Source of the DNA: Condylostoma magnum
Taxonomy: Eukaryota > Ciliophora > Heterotrichea > Heterotrichida > Condylostomatidae
Direction: 5' to 3'
DNA length: 64,000 nucleotides
Assembly (NCBI GenBank): GCA_920105805.1
Contig: CAKKTI010000017.1
Coordinates: 55,629-119,628 of the forward strand
Under the pieces are notes generated by a model. The model had not been told where the DNA came from, made no database searches, and saw only the letters and a program-made list of their open reading frames with translations. The translations under genes were made by a program, and so were the position numbers. Numbering within the stretch: position 1 is the first letter of the stretch; the number at the start of each line of letters is the position of its first letter. Of this stretch, positions 37,381 to 49,454 are shown in pieces.

Positions 37381-40161
37381 CTAAGTCGGCTTTCCTATTC
37401 TATTAATTTGTGAGTTTATTTCTTCCATACTCTACATAATTTTACCTATATCTCCTTTTGGAAGTTATTATCTACGGGGAGGTGGCACTTTCTCAAAAAT
37501 AATGTCTTTATTAGAGCAGATTGACTTTATTCTAGATTTCACTCTATCATTTACTTTATACCCACTTAATCCTAGTATAACTGTTGCTGTATCTAGATCC
37601 TCTTAAATTGACTTTAATTCTTCCTCCGCATGCATCTTATTATACCTTTTATCATCAATTTCTAAATCTAGGTCTCTTACCTATTATTCTAGTTGTAAAA
37701 CATGTTTACTTTACTATTTTCACTTTTCTTAATACATTTAGGTCTCCTGACTATAAAAATCAAGATTTTATTATAAATATTCAACTTCTCTTTGCTTATC
37801 TTGTATTTGGAAATCTAGCTCTTTAATTGTTTTTCTTTTTTCTTTTTCTTTTTCTTGTATTTAAACATTTAATTCTTCTATCTGATTATATAGTTTTTCT
37901 TAGGTATCATACCACTCACATTCCTTGTTGCAATACATGTAATATTTATCTTCATTCTCCTTTATCATTTTTTCTAGCTTTTCTACATAATTCTACCGTT
38001 CTTATATTTCAAAATTCAACTCTTCAAGCTCAGATCTTTTGAATTATGTCTCCATATCTGTCTATTCTAACTATTCTCGTTATTGCATTAAATTCTCTTG
38101 ATTTTCTTAGCATTCTTTGTATATTTCTTCCATTTCTTATAGTTTTCTATCATAACAATTCTTGGTATTTTCTAATTTTTGAGCTAAATCATTTAATTCT
38201 AGATCTTTCTCCCTAATTTATTTATTTATTTAGCTGTGATTTTATTAAAGGGAGTACTATTCTTCTGATAATCTTTTCGTGCTATGAATAAATTAATTGT
38301 TTTGTTATATTTTGTCATTTAGTATGTTTTGTTAGAATTGAATATGTTATTCAATTTAGTTTTACTTTATTTAGAGTTCTTAACACTAGTTAGATAGGTG
38401 TGATTCTTGTTAAGTTAGTTTTTGAAGCTTTTCATTGTATGTATCAAGCTTCTAGCCATAATCTTGTATTTGTTTGTTTTAATCGCTTAAAATTTTCTAT
38501 TAGTTTTGAATTTACTGTTAAAGTTGCTAAATTTCCTTTTAAAGGTGTTCAATTTGTAATTCTTTTTATGTAGATTATGTAGATAGCTTATTTAGCTATT
38601 AGTTTAAATATTTAATGTCCTTTTTTCTTTATGTTGTTATAGATTCTAGATTAGATTATTCATCTTGTAGCTTTGATATCTATAACTCAATTTCTTTTTA
38701 ATCCTTTTTCAATTATGTAACCAATTTCCTTTAATCAAATTCTTGTTTTTCCAAGATTACTCCTTAAGCTTATGACTTTTTAAATCTTTGTTCTATCTAA
38801 TCATATTCAATAGTCAATTCATCATAATTTTTGAGTGTGCTGCTATACTAACTCTTTAAATTTTCCAAGTATTGCTCTTTTTCATTTATTTCATTATCAT
38901 AATCCTTTATTTCTTCTTATAAAATGCTAGCTTATGATTATAACTTCTTACACTATTGCTATAGTACTTCCCTTTATTCGATAATTTAATTATTCTTCAT
39001 ATATTTTTACAAATCACTTTTATTTTATCTTATTTCTTACTTTTTATCTGCCAACTTTTACCATTCTTAATTTAGCTTTTTTGTGTTTTCACTATACATT
39101 TTTACAAATTCCTGTTTATTCTACTCGAATTTTATAAAGTTTCTTAATTGCTTTTCTAGTTGATCATTTTCAATGCTTCCTAGATTCTCATTTATTACAT
39201 TATAAATTATATCGAATCTATCAAAATTATCATATTATTGAGATATTTGTTATATAAGCCCATTTAGTTTTTGCCTTTTCTCGTACATTTCATCAACTTC
39301 TTTCTTAAGCAAATCATGCATACTCTATTGCTCTTTTTAACTAGAGTGAATTTCTAGTAAGATTTAGTTATTGTCTTTTATTTATTAAATGGTTTAATCT
39401 AATTCAAATCTCTTCAAATCACATTATTGTTTAAGTATTTGAAACTCGTCTAAATTTTAAGCTTATAGTTCATTTGGTTTAATTCTAGTATAATTTAAAT
39501 TCTGAGTAATCAGTCTACTATCATAATTCTGTTTAGTACTATTGTAAACTACTTTCATTAACTTAGTTAAATCATTTATATTACTTAGATTAATCTCCTC
39601 CTGAAATGATCCTTTATAATATTGATACAATTTTAGAATAAGATAGCCTAACTTCTAGACTTCATCGTCTTAATCAGTTTGTATGCTTTAATCAACCATT
39701 AATTAACTAGTGCTTCTCCTTAGCATTTTTTCAAATTTGTCTTGTGAGTCTGACGTTAATTAGCCGTGAGTTTGTAAGTCATCTTAATATATATCTATCC
39801 AGTCTAGATTTAACCTATCTAGTTCCATTAAATGCTGATTTAATTTTTGAATTAAGATTTAAGTAAGCTTATCCACATCTAATCATTATTAAGTAATCTC
39901 TGAATTTTGTTATTAATAATCACTAAGTTTTTCTTAAATATAAGTAGATCTGCTGTCTTACAGTCCCTTTTATTATTCGATCATATCTTCGATATTTAGT
40001 AAATTTGTAAAAATTATCTATGAGAACTCCTGTATAATATTAGATGATTCATGGATATCTTGAAATTTACTAAGTCGTAATTGTGATTTGTTTAATGCTT
40101 ATTGTACTATTCTGCTATAAAATTCTCTTGGTATTTCCTGCGGTACTTTTAAATTTGACAT
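37381..40161 (-). CDS. Long coiled-coil protein, hypothetical (926 aa)
   Basis: 926 residues. After a globular N-terminus of about 230 residues (MSNLKVPQEIPREFYSRIVQ...), the chain is almost continuous coiled coil from about residue 235 to 820, rich in Gln, Glu, Lys and Leu. A basic tail follows (VPPPRRQQLPKGDIGKIMQ). Short plus-strand ORFs across 37.5-38.1 kb are shadows of the coiled-coil codons. Many Gln are TAA/TAG. A cytoskeletal, basal body or ciliary role is likely from composition alone. It ends at TAG 37383-37381. Confidence 0.75.
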
Positions 40162-40226
40162 TTAATTATATGCTGCTATTACTAATCTATACTACTGTTG
40201 TAGCAGTTTAATAAGTTCCTGAAACT

Positions 40227-41474
40227 ATGAGTGATGAGGAAAGGTAAGCTTTTTTACAAGAATTGGTTAAATATACTTAAAAGCTAGAATTAATCTATGA
40301 TTAAAAGTTTGGATATGGACTGAAGGTTATTGATTCAATTAAGGTTTCTGATATAGTAATATAAATTACTCCTGATATGGCAATTACAGGCTTAGAGCCC
40401 TATCCATTATTAGAAACTGCCTAAAAGTATTTCAGCGTAAAAGAAATGCTTATTATAAGAATTTTGTACGAAAAATTTGTGAATGGTGATAAAAGTTTTG
40501 TTAATCGGTATATACATTCACTCCCAGTAGATAATCTAAACATGGTAATCTTTTGGAGTGATGAGTAAATTGATTACCTTGATCAGCTAAATTTCCAAAA
40601 TTTAATAAAGGAAAATATACAAGCAGATGTATCATCTTTCACTATTAAGTTGAAAAAGCACTTCAAAGACCTTCCTTAAGCATTTTACAAAATTGAATCA
40701 ATCAAGTGAGCTTTTGCAATGCTGTAAAGTCGTACTTATAATTTAAACTCAGATGCACTGCCAGAGGTGTTTAGTATTGATGAAAAAATTGTTTTAAGTA
40801 AAGGCTAAGGTGATTTTTATATTTTGATGCCTCTTATTGATCTTTGTAATCATAAAATTGTACCAAAAAAGTACAGAGGAGTTTGGAATATTGGATTTAT
40901 ATAGAAACCAAGTCCTGATCCAAAATTGATGATGAAATCTGATAGAATCTTTTAGCCAGGTGAGTAATTCTATATTGATTATAACAGTAAAGATAATCTG
41001 AACCTTTTAGTAAATTATGGATTTCTTTAGATCGATAATCCTGATGATAAGGTAGAAATTTTAACCACATTCGAGCCTTGCTTGGGAATAGTTGTAAATG
41101 AGTTTTGCAGGTTTTTTATCAATCGAAAGGAAGTAAATTAATAATTATTACAGTAATTTAGATAGTATGTTGTCAAGTCAGAGGTATAGCAAATATCTAG
41201 TTGAACTTTCTGAAGTTACTTTAATCATCCTGTATTGCCTGAAACAAAAGAAACTTTGGTACAATCTCTCTTGTATTATAAAAGCTTCATAAAAGGGTAT
41301 GATTCCAGAGGACTAGATCTACGTGCATAAAGAAAACAATTAAACCCTAAAGCAGATTATATAACCTATATATCATAGATTTATAATTTAGAATCAAGAA
41401 AAACCCTTTATTTTCACTTTCAACTAACTGACCGTATTTTACTTAAGTCATTATTAAAGCTTCTTTTAGACTAG
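40227..41474 (+). CDS. SET-domain methyltransferase, SETD3/SETD4/RuBisCO LSMT-like
   Basis: 415 residues. A SET domain is split by an insert, as in this class: an opening Gly-rich segment (YDQKFGYGLKVID), WAFAMLQSRTYNL, the catalytic core LMPLIDLCNHK and the closing QPGEQFYIDYNSKDNLNLL..YGF. A helical substrate-binding domain follows. The family methylates Lys or His on non-histone proteins such as actin; the substrate here is unknown. TGA codes Trp in KWAFAM and in SSWTFWS. The gene ends in three tandem stops, TAGTAATAG (41472-41480). It starts 65 bp from the divergent coiled-coil gene. Confidence 0.85.
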
Positions 41475-41601
41475 TAATAGAATTGATGTTGGTTTACTTT
41501 TACAGCCTGTAATAAATAACTTTTAATTCACTTTATATAATTTCTTAATTTATTTGAGTAATTTAGCAAATTAATACCAATATAATAAACAAAACTAGTT
41601 C

Positions 41602-41630
41602 ATTCATATATTTTGAAAGAATATATGAAT
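41602..41630. repeat. Perfect 11-bp inverted repeat with 7-base loop
   Basis: ATTCATATATT (41602-41612) and AATATATGAAT (41620-41630) flank the loop TTGAAAG. It lies in a 265-bp gap, unusually long here, downstream of the SET gene and upstream of PIG-P. It could be a 3'-end hairpin, a protein site or chance; it resembles the other 11-bp inverted repeat at 2886-2921 in position only. Confidence 0.5.
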
Positions 41631-41745
41631 AGTAAGTGCAGGTTTATAACATAAATTTATTATCTATATTTTCATTAATCTTACAACCCTATAATTCTAT
41701 TTAATCCCTAATATTTCAACTAAAACAATATCTCATATTTATTAC

Positions 41746-42132
41746 ATGAAAGGCCCAAGTTCTACAGAAATATATGGTTTTATAGGATGGCTTGGCTCCT
41801 TTACAGCATTTGCAATTTGGCTATTATGAAGTTTACTACCTGAGCAACAATTAACCAATTTAGGCTTTACATATTTCCCAAGTAAATACTGAGCTTTAGC
41901 TCTCCCAGCTTTCTTCATAATGCTTTGCATAACAATTCAAGTAATATACCAAGGCCTAAACATCCTAAATACCCCAAGTTTAGAATCATACTAAAACATA
42001 AGAGATTCCTTTACTAGAAAAGCTCGTAAATAAGAAGGAGCTGGGATTCCTGAGCTAGGAGATATACAGCCCTAGGTGTTTAACAAGATTTTGTATGGGG
42101 AATCAAGAAAACTTAATGAAAATGTTAATTAG
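41746..42132 (+). CDS. PIGP: GPI-GlcNAc transferase subunit PIG-P
   Basis: Subunit of the ER enzyme that starts GPI-anchor synthesis. 128 residues. The order is typical: STEIYGFIGWLGSFTAFAIW (TM1), LTNLGFTYFPSKYWALALPA, TM2 (FFIMLCITIQVIYQGLNIL), then a cytosolic tail SLESYQNIRDS with GIPELGDIQPQVFNKIL. This matches human PIG-P along its length. Two in-frame TGA codons (41827-41829 and 41890-41892) code Trp, the second at the conserved KYWAXALP position. A minus-strand standard-code ORF at 41742-41930 is only a shadow. It ends at TAG 42130-42132. Confidence 0.93.
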
Positions 42133-42145
42133 TTTATATTTAATT

Positions 42146-42776
42146 ATGAATTTAGAACGAGATGCTCTTGAGCGTATTTTATAAAGTGAAATTATTTTAA
42201 CATTTTTAGCAGATTATGAGTCTGGAGAGGTCTTGCAAGCTACTCAGGCTGCATTGTAATTCGGAGTTTTAAGTATAAATGCACTTTTTGGCTAAAAAGT
42301 GCCTATACGAATAATAACTGAGCAAATCTAATTATTACAGCAATCTTTTTAAACCAATAACGATAGCATTGAATTCATTACATAAAAACCATTATAAAGC
42401 ACTAAAAGACCAGACTCATAGGAAACTTAGTAAAGACAAAGATAAAACTAGCCAATTTTACTTTAACCTGTAGCTTAAAAATGACAGAAAACAACTACTC
42501 CGACTTTCAATAACAGATAATTAAGCCAGTCAACTATAAAGCAACGATTTCTTCCCAAAACAACTCCAGGATCCCAATAAGAAACTCCAAGGGTAAACAT
42601 GACTCCCTAGCCTCGATTTATAACAAAATACGACTAGAAACATTGAATAGGGGACTATGGGCACCTGGAGAGAAACAAAAGTCCTAATATAAAGCACAGA
42701 ATTTAAAGCCTCAGACGTAGAAACGACTAATTCTCTAGTACGACTCCTGTATATAAATGATCCAGTAATATAGTAA
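42146..42776 (+). CDS. Unresolved small-gene locus between PIG-P and MAK kinase
   Basis: Reads as protein, but in more than one frame. From ATG 42146 a convincing N-terminus runs MNLERDALERILQSEIILTF and on to about residue 50. Near the 3' end a different frame (+1) reads KASDVETTNSLVRLLYINDP and finishes in a TAG-TAA pair at 42771-42776, 20 bp before the kinase ATG. A third frame starting at ATG 42481 (MTENNYSDFQQQ) is also plausible and is in phase with the kinase. It may be one gene with a small intron or frameshift, or two tiny genes (42146-42478 and one starting at 42481). I recognise no domain. Confidence 0.4.
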
Positions 42777-42795
42777 TTTTCCTATTTAAATTAAA

Positions 42796-44328
42796 ATGGA
42801 AAAATACGACATTCTTGCAGCCGTAGGAGATGGTACTTTTGGCTCAGTCTCCCGAGCCGTTAACAAATCAACAGGTGAACATGTTGCTATAAAACGAATG
42901 AAGCGTAAGTTTTACAGCTGAGATGAGTGCCTATCCTTACGTGAAATCAAATCTCTACGGAAACTGTCCCACTCAAACCTTGTAAAACTTAAAGAAGTTA
43001 TAAGAGTAAACGACGAGCTGCACCTGATTTTCGAGTATCTAGACTAAAATGTATACTAATTAATAAAAGACAGGTAGAAATACCTCCCGGAGTCATAAGT
43101 CAGGTCCCTTGTCTACCAAACCTTCCTAGGACTAGAATACTGCCATAAACACGGGTTCTTCCACAGGGACTTAAAACCTGAGAATTTGATGACTACTGGG
43201 AATTTATGCAAAATCGCAGATTTTGGCCTGGCGAGAGAAATAAGAAGTAGTCCTCCTTATACCGATTATGTAAGCACGCGTTGGTATAGGGCCCCTGAGA
43301 TTTTACTCAGAAGCACAAACTACAACTCTCCTATAGATATCTTTGCGATGGGGTGCATAATGATAGAGCTGTACAACCTGCGACCATTTGCCCCAGGGAG
43401 CAATGAGATAGACTAAATGCACAAATTATGCGCAGTATTAGGAACACCTAGTCAGGGCCAGTGGCCTGAGGGGTACAGACTTGCTTCCCGACTGAACTTT
43501 AATTTCCCACAGTGCCCGTAGGTTCCCTTTGAACAGCTTATACCCCATGCGTGTCCTGAGGCGATTGATTTCTTAAAACAGATTCTGCAATGGGACCCTC
43601 AGAAACGTCCAACTGCCAGTTAATGTATAAATCATCCTTATTTCACTAATTTCCAACCGATTCTTGCGAATCCTTAGGCTAATCCGGAGAATCCACTGTC
43701 TAGAGGGTCACTGGCCAGTAGAGGAATCCCCAGTGCTCTGAGATAAGCCAGTTCTAAGTGGTCTGATGGAAGTTCGAGGCTAGGGGAGAAATCGTCGAAG
43801 GGGAGGTGGCAGGTAAAGGCGAGTGCTATACAGCCAGCGGCGTATTAGAAGACGGATATAAAACTGCCTAATTTAAAAGCTGTGCCTGAGACTAACAATT
43901 TCATTAGGGGGAATTAAAGAATGCCAACTATTACGAGAAATCCCATCGGAATTGGAGCGGGGCTGAATCAGTACAATGTGTAGTCTAGGAAGGGGACGAA
44001 TACTGGGAATAATAGTAACTTACCGCCGTTGCAAGGGCAGTAAGGAGGGATTGGTAGAAATGCGTATTAAGGGTAGTTTTAGAGGTAAAACTCTAATTTA
44101 AGCTAGCTTAAGTCTAGAGGAGCTTACAAACCACAAAACCCGTTAAATCCTATTGGGCAGATTAACCACAATGTGACTCCTATGGGGAATAATTCAGGAA
44201 TTGGAGGAGTAAGTGGAGGGAACTTTGGAGGTCCTGGGTTAAGTAATATGAGCAATGCTGCTTTATTGAGAAATAATAGAAATAGAGCACCTGGGATGCT
44301 ACAAGGAGTTGGAAGAAATAGGTTTTAG
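42796..44328 (+). CDS. MAK/ICK/MOK-family protein kinase
   Basis: 510 residues. CDK-like kinase domain with [37 protein letters not shown] (MAK-family signature), [20 protein letters not shown] and the TDY activation motif in [19 protein letters not shown] (42919-42921) codes the Trp of the FYSWDE signature, present in MAK and ICK as TGG. A basic Gly/Asn/Ser-rich tail follows from about residue 300, as in the family. These kinases limit ciliary length and control intraflagellar transport turnaround. It ends in TAG-TAA at 44326-44331. No in-frame TGA occurs before the convergent kinesin-8 coding region. Confidence 0.93.
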
Positions 44329-44354
44329 TAAACTATATTATAAATGGGAAATTA

Positions 44355-46469
44355 TTAGTTATCAAATTCTTCAATACCTCTTAGAATACTCCCATACTTT
44401 ATATTCTCTGGCTTAATGCGTAGTTTAGATCTATTAGAGCTTTAATTAGTTTTTCCTTTACTTTTTTGATATTATTGATACATGTTTTTAACTTACTTTT
44501 TAATAATCCTATCGGATTATTGTTTTTTGCTGTTTTATATACGATTGCTTTGATTAAACTGGCCAATTTTAGATTTAGGTGTATGGCTTTCATTCACATT
44601 TCTAGGTATTCTTCCTTTAGATATACTACCCCTAACAATCTACGGGGGAGGGATATTTGACTTATTTAGTTATAATGGTGGTAAATTCAGATTGCTTTGC
44701 TTTGGACTAAGTCTTGGGCTTATTTTTTGATTACCTAAAGACATTCTATTCTGTCTCCTACTTCTAAGTTATTTAAACTTGATAATCTAACTATTAGATT
44801 CCTTTATTTGTTAGGGTAATTGTATTTTATTGTTATTCAATATCTATTTTTATTGGTGTATTATCCCATCACGTATTTTTAATTAACTTTCAAGATACTC
44901 AATATAACTACTTCTTTAATTCAAAGCTAGTTCTGATTGCTAATCTTTCAATTAATAAACTAAGCTTTATATCTAAAGTTCTTTGTTATTAAACATCAAC
45001 TCAATCTTTTCCTTTAGTTAATTATTGATCTACTCACCTTGTATTTTTTCAATTAATTTATATATATCGTTTTATATCTTTTAGACTATTAACTACTTAT
45101 TATTTGACCTTTATAATAATTATCCGATTTGTTTTTACAGCTACTCAACATCTTATTATTAATCAATATCCCTTCCATCAAGTCCTTATTATTAAGTTTA
45201 CTTTTATCATAGAATAAACTATAAATCTTCAGCCTCTGTAAGTATCTAAAATTACTTTTTTAACACTCCAGCTTACTTTTTGAACATTTAACTAGCTTAG
45301 ATTTCATAGTTCTTAGCTATTTGTGAATCATCATCAATTATAGCTTCTTATTAATTTTGTCCTCTTAGCTTTTGTATTTCTTTTCTTAATTAATCAATTA
45401 TCTGCACATACTATGCCATGTGCAGATTAACACTATGCATATTTTTCTGTACATTAGTTTTTATGCTTTTTGCTCGATTAGCATACTTAAGTGTATTATG
45501 AGTGTCTTCATAAGTCTGCATGCATGGTGAAATGCATGCAATCATTACAGTTTTGCAATTTCCTCCCAGGGAATCTTTTAATAGTCTTGTTAACTTACTG
45601 TCTCTATAAGGAATATATCCACTGTTCTACTAACAAAGTGCATTTATACAGTTCCCAAGTGCTAGTAATGATCTATTAATATTAGCGCCCTCTATAAGTC
45701 TTATTCCTCTATTTTAAGTATTAGCTGCTCTCTCAGAACCAGCTAGATCAATTAAAGACAATTTACTTTTGTATATTTCCGCTTTAATTCCATCAGCCTT
45801 GTCCCTATACTCAACATTGATCTATAGTACAGCATGAGATCTACTAGAAGTAACGTTAGCCTTAGTAGCCTCCTAGGTTCTCCTACGATTTCCCTATCTA
45901 ATACTAGAAATAACATCCCCAGAAGAAACAGCATTCAAGCAACTCAGCCCAGCAACCTGCATTCCTTTAGCATCTTCCCGTATATCAAGCTACTAATTGC
46001 TAGGATTAATCAGATCCCTTATTTATTCATTATAAATTTCCATATAACTAACTGAAACTTTATACTACCTTTACTCAGACAAGTTATCTATTAAATCAAA
46101 TAACTCCAATATAGTCATTAACATAATCCCAGGCTAGTCATACTCCCCAAGCATTGTATACGTTTTCCCAGCCCCAGTGCTCCCATAAGCAAACACTGTT
46201 CCATTATACCCTTCAACCACATCCAATAGCAAATTTTTAGTAGTTGATTCAAACACTGCGACTTAGTCTTTCTCAGGTTCAAATGCAAAGTCAAAAGCAT
46301 ATTGTTTTTCCTAGCTTCTATACTATCTACTGTTCTAATCCTATGTAGTATCTCTTATTATAACAACATTTTCATCCAGAACTACTACAGCTGGAACTGG
46401 ATTAATTTTAGATTCCTTACTAGAAAGAGGCCTGCATCGCACTGCGACGGTAATATTAGATTAACTCAT
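44355..46469 (-). CDS. Kinesin-8 family motor, KIF19-like
   Basis: 704 residues. N-terminal motor domain: [13 protein letters not shown]-loop [50 protein letters not shown] and the family phrase [15 protein letters not shown], then [16 protein letters not shown]. The neck and IAQY-like segment (NLHMAQYVQIIDQLRKEI) match KIF19/KIF18. A coiled coil and a basic Ser/Pro-rich tail follow. Kinesin-8 motors walk to plus ends and depolymerise them; KIF19 sets ciliary length. It ends in TAATAA (44357-44352), about 25 bp from the MAK-family kinase end. Confidence 0.9.
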
Positions 46470-46476
46470 TTTTAAA

Positions 46477-48246
46477 TCATTTAAGCATATAATGACTACG
46501 GCCGTGGGGGTTGTGGATACCTGATGAGAAATAAGGGCTGTTGAAACTCCACTCGTACCAAACTTTATTCACCTCTGTACATCTTCATACATTCACTCAC
46601 ATTTTCTCAGATTTAAGGCAGGTTTGGGGCTGGGTGATAGGAAAATACATGGGAAACCATGAAATCATATCCGTTGAGTGGTCTTCAGGGAGGATAGACT
46701 GAAAGATTTCTTTGTATAAAACTGACCTAAAATAGCCTAAAAACCCGTGAATTGTAACGTTTTACGGCATTTCGAACTCCAAGCTGGTAAATCGGCTTAG
46801 ATTCTACTCTGAGCTTGGATAGTTAAATGTCCAGCATTGTTAGGGCTTGCAGGGCTTGTAGCTTGTGTGGGGATTAATGACATAGTGGCCTTCGAATCTT
46901 ATAGTTCCTTAATTTGCCTGTATCCATCCTCTGTGGTATGAAACCGGTTCTAGGTAAACTTCGGTTCTACAGGGAATTGATATACCTTATGGGGCTAGTA
47001 GAGATTAAATAAACTACAGGCATTCTGGCTCAAGTTCATTACATCCAAATGAGCCTAAGAGCTCACTTAGTATAATATCCGCCTTGTTTTCAGGATTTCA
47101 TTTTCTCATATCAGTGTTAACAATTTCTATGTCCAAGTTTCTCCATATTGTCGTCTTTTAGGACATAAGAGTAAGGAATGAGTGAGGGTTTTTATCAATT
47201 GCATAGATTTTAAAGCTTTGTTATAGTTTTTCCATTACTTATATGACTTATCGTACTAATGGGCCTCTTCCAGCCCCTAAAACCATTACAGTTTTAACAG
47301 GATTATCAGTGTTTAAACGATCTAAAACTACCTGTTTTACAGCTTTTTTATACAATTTATACTTCACAGGATCTTTTTCAAAAGTTTCATATGTAACTGA
47401 TTCTAAATTATCAGATAAGGGCTGTATAGGCATTTAGATCACATCCCAAAATTAGTTTTCTTATCTTTCCTTATAACTAAGTGGCTGCATATTTCTAAAC
47501 AAAAAGCACATATAAGCTCTATGTTGCTCTAGATTAACACTTTTTCCAATAATAACCGCCGCCTTGCGTCTGAGTAATCCCTTAACAAACACTTGATTAC
47601 TCTTAGACAGTACAGGATACCCGTTTTGGTTAATAAGAAAAGCTTGTGAGTACAAAACAACATGTGCTATAGGCTCCCCAAGCCATCTCTCACAAATATC
47701 CTCATCTGGTGCTTGTTTATTAATAACTAAATTCACACCAACAGCTGACGAAGGTCCAAGCATAACTCTGAAAGAATTCCACTCTTCCCAATTATCTACG
47801 GAAATCTCCATATAAACTTACTAGTGGTTCAAACCTTCTGCTAAGTATTTGTTTATGATTCTGGCGTAGTTGAAACAGTTCAATTTTGCAGGAGGCAAAA
47901 TTATACCAAATGTTCCTATATGCATGGCCCAAGTGAACTACTGTATAAGCTCATTTTCCCATTTCTGTCTTAAAGTTGAGTCGCTGGTATCGACGTCTAT
48001 TAAGGATGAAATTTTTCCTATTATATGACGAGCCCAGCCGTCGCTTGTAAGAGAATAAGCTCCTCGTGTTGCTGGGACTTATCTATTAACACCTGGAGCT
48101 ACTGAAAACCTAGGATGAAAAAGGGGAACTACTAAGAAATCTAGCTTTTTATTGGAATTGTCGTCAATTTCATAGCTTAAGTTTCTAGGAGCTTAGATTT
48201 CTTAGCCTATGTAGAGCTACCAGGGATAGTCTTCACACTTAAACAT
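46477..48246 (-). CDS. PRMT5: Protein arginine N-methyltransferase 5, ending in TGA
   Basis: Type II arginine methyltransferase making symmetric dimethylarginine on Sm proteins and histones. 589 residues (human 637). An N-terminal TIM-barrel part ([31 protein letters not shown]) is followed by [19 protein letters not shown], the SAM motif [18 protein letters not shown]-like acidic catalytic residues and the C-terminal beta-barrel. The end, [14 protein letters not shown], aligns with the natural C-terminus (HNPTGRSYTIGL) and is followed at once by TGA (46479-46477). The kinesin-8 ATG lies 7 bp further in another frame. TGA is thus the best stop, although TGA means Trp elsewhere. Confidence 0.94.
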
Positions 48247-48290
48247 GGTATATAATTTAAATAGAGATATTATTGAATTATGTAAAATGA

Positions 48291-49388
48291 TTAACTAATT
48301 AGCCTTAAATACTCCTTCATTACATCTAAATCAGGAGTTTATTCTGTCTCAAAGAAAACCTTAATAATGTCGTCTGGTATATCTAATACACTTTTGTATT
48401 TCCATTAGGGATTTTTGTCTTTATCAATCAAAGCAGCTCTTACACCTTCATAGAACTCCTGCTCTTATAAAAACACCTAAGACATCCTAAACTCCATTTT
48501 AAACGCATCTTCTAAGCTCATATCTCTTCCTAATTACAATTGCCTAAAAGCAACCTTTTGACTCAAAGGTGAATTCTATTTCATTTCTTATAAAGTTTAT
48601 TAATATCACTAGCATTTTCTACTTTCTAATCTATCATAAATCTCCTCAATAGATTTAGCATGTTAAAATACATACTAAATATCCTTTCAATTCCTAATAT
48701 CTCCACTTATCTATTAACTAAATTCATCAACAATGCTAAAAATTGTATCATCTGTAGTACTTTACTATACATCTTTAACCAATTTCCTTTGCAATTCCTA
48801 TATATCCTAACTTTACACAAAATGCGTAGCAATTCCTGCCTATACTAGCTCTTTTCCCTTCAACCTCCCTCCAGTGACTCCTAAATACACTCCTAGTACA
48901 TCATTTAACCTAGGTAGGAAAAAACTAGCCCCAACATCAGGAAATAATCCTATTGCTGTTTCAGGCATTGCAAATAAAGAGTTTTCTGTAGCTATTCTTA
49001 CTGAAGAATGAATAGAAATCCCTATACCTCCACCCATTACTATACCATCATAAATTGCAACCTATGAAGAAGGTGCTTTTGTCATTATGTAGTCTGTTGA
49101 ATACTCAATTCAAAACAAATCTCTAGGGAGATTTGTACCTTATCCAAAGTAGGCTTAACGGATGTCTCCACCTGAACAAAATGCCTTTTATCCTTCACCT
49201 GTTAGAATTATTAATCTAGGAGTATAATGTTTCATTCACTTTTAAAACTCTTATTATAGGTTTCTAAACATTTCATAGTTTAAGGAATTTAGAGCTTTTG
49301 GTCTGTTGAATATTACGTTGCAAGTTGAATTATTATAGGAAAATATAATCGGAGAAGTTGTAAAGCTACGGTATAATTTTGATTACAT
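48291..49388 (-). CDS. HIBCH: 3-hydroxyisobutyryl-CoA hydrolase (HIBCH), mitochondrial
   Basis: Crotonase-fold hydrolase of valine breakdown. 365 residues. A short N-terminus ([16 protein letters not shown]) could be a mitochondrial presequence. Oxyanion-hole motifs: CSGGDIRQAYFG and [20 protein letters not shown], then [20 protein letters not shown] and [18 protein letters not shown]. The C-terminal YRLSQ-like MEFRMSQVF and [16 protein letters not shown] segments separate HIBCH from plain enoyl-CoA hydratases. In-frame TGA codes Trp. The stop is TAA 48293-48291. Confidence 0.93.
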
Positions 49389-49454
49389 ATTCTTTACTAT
49401 AATTATTTAAACAACTTATTTTAACTCAAAGATTAACATGATTAAGTTTTATTA

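Noticed and set aside
37584-38042. Two hydrophobic plus-strand ORFs of 71-80 residues
   Set aside because: They are antisense readings of the Gln/Lys/Glu-rich coiled-coil gene; Leu/Phe-rich antisense ORFs are expected opposite such codons.
41742-41930. 62-residue minus-strand ORF (MQSIMKKAGRAKAQY...)
   Set aside because: It lies antisense to PIG-P, whose full length matches the family on the plus strand; the minus ORF is a shadow.
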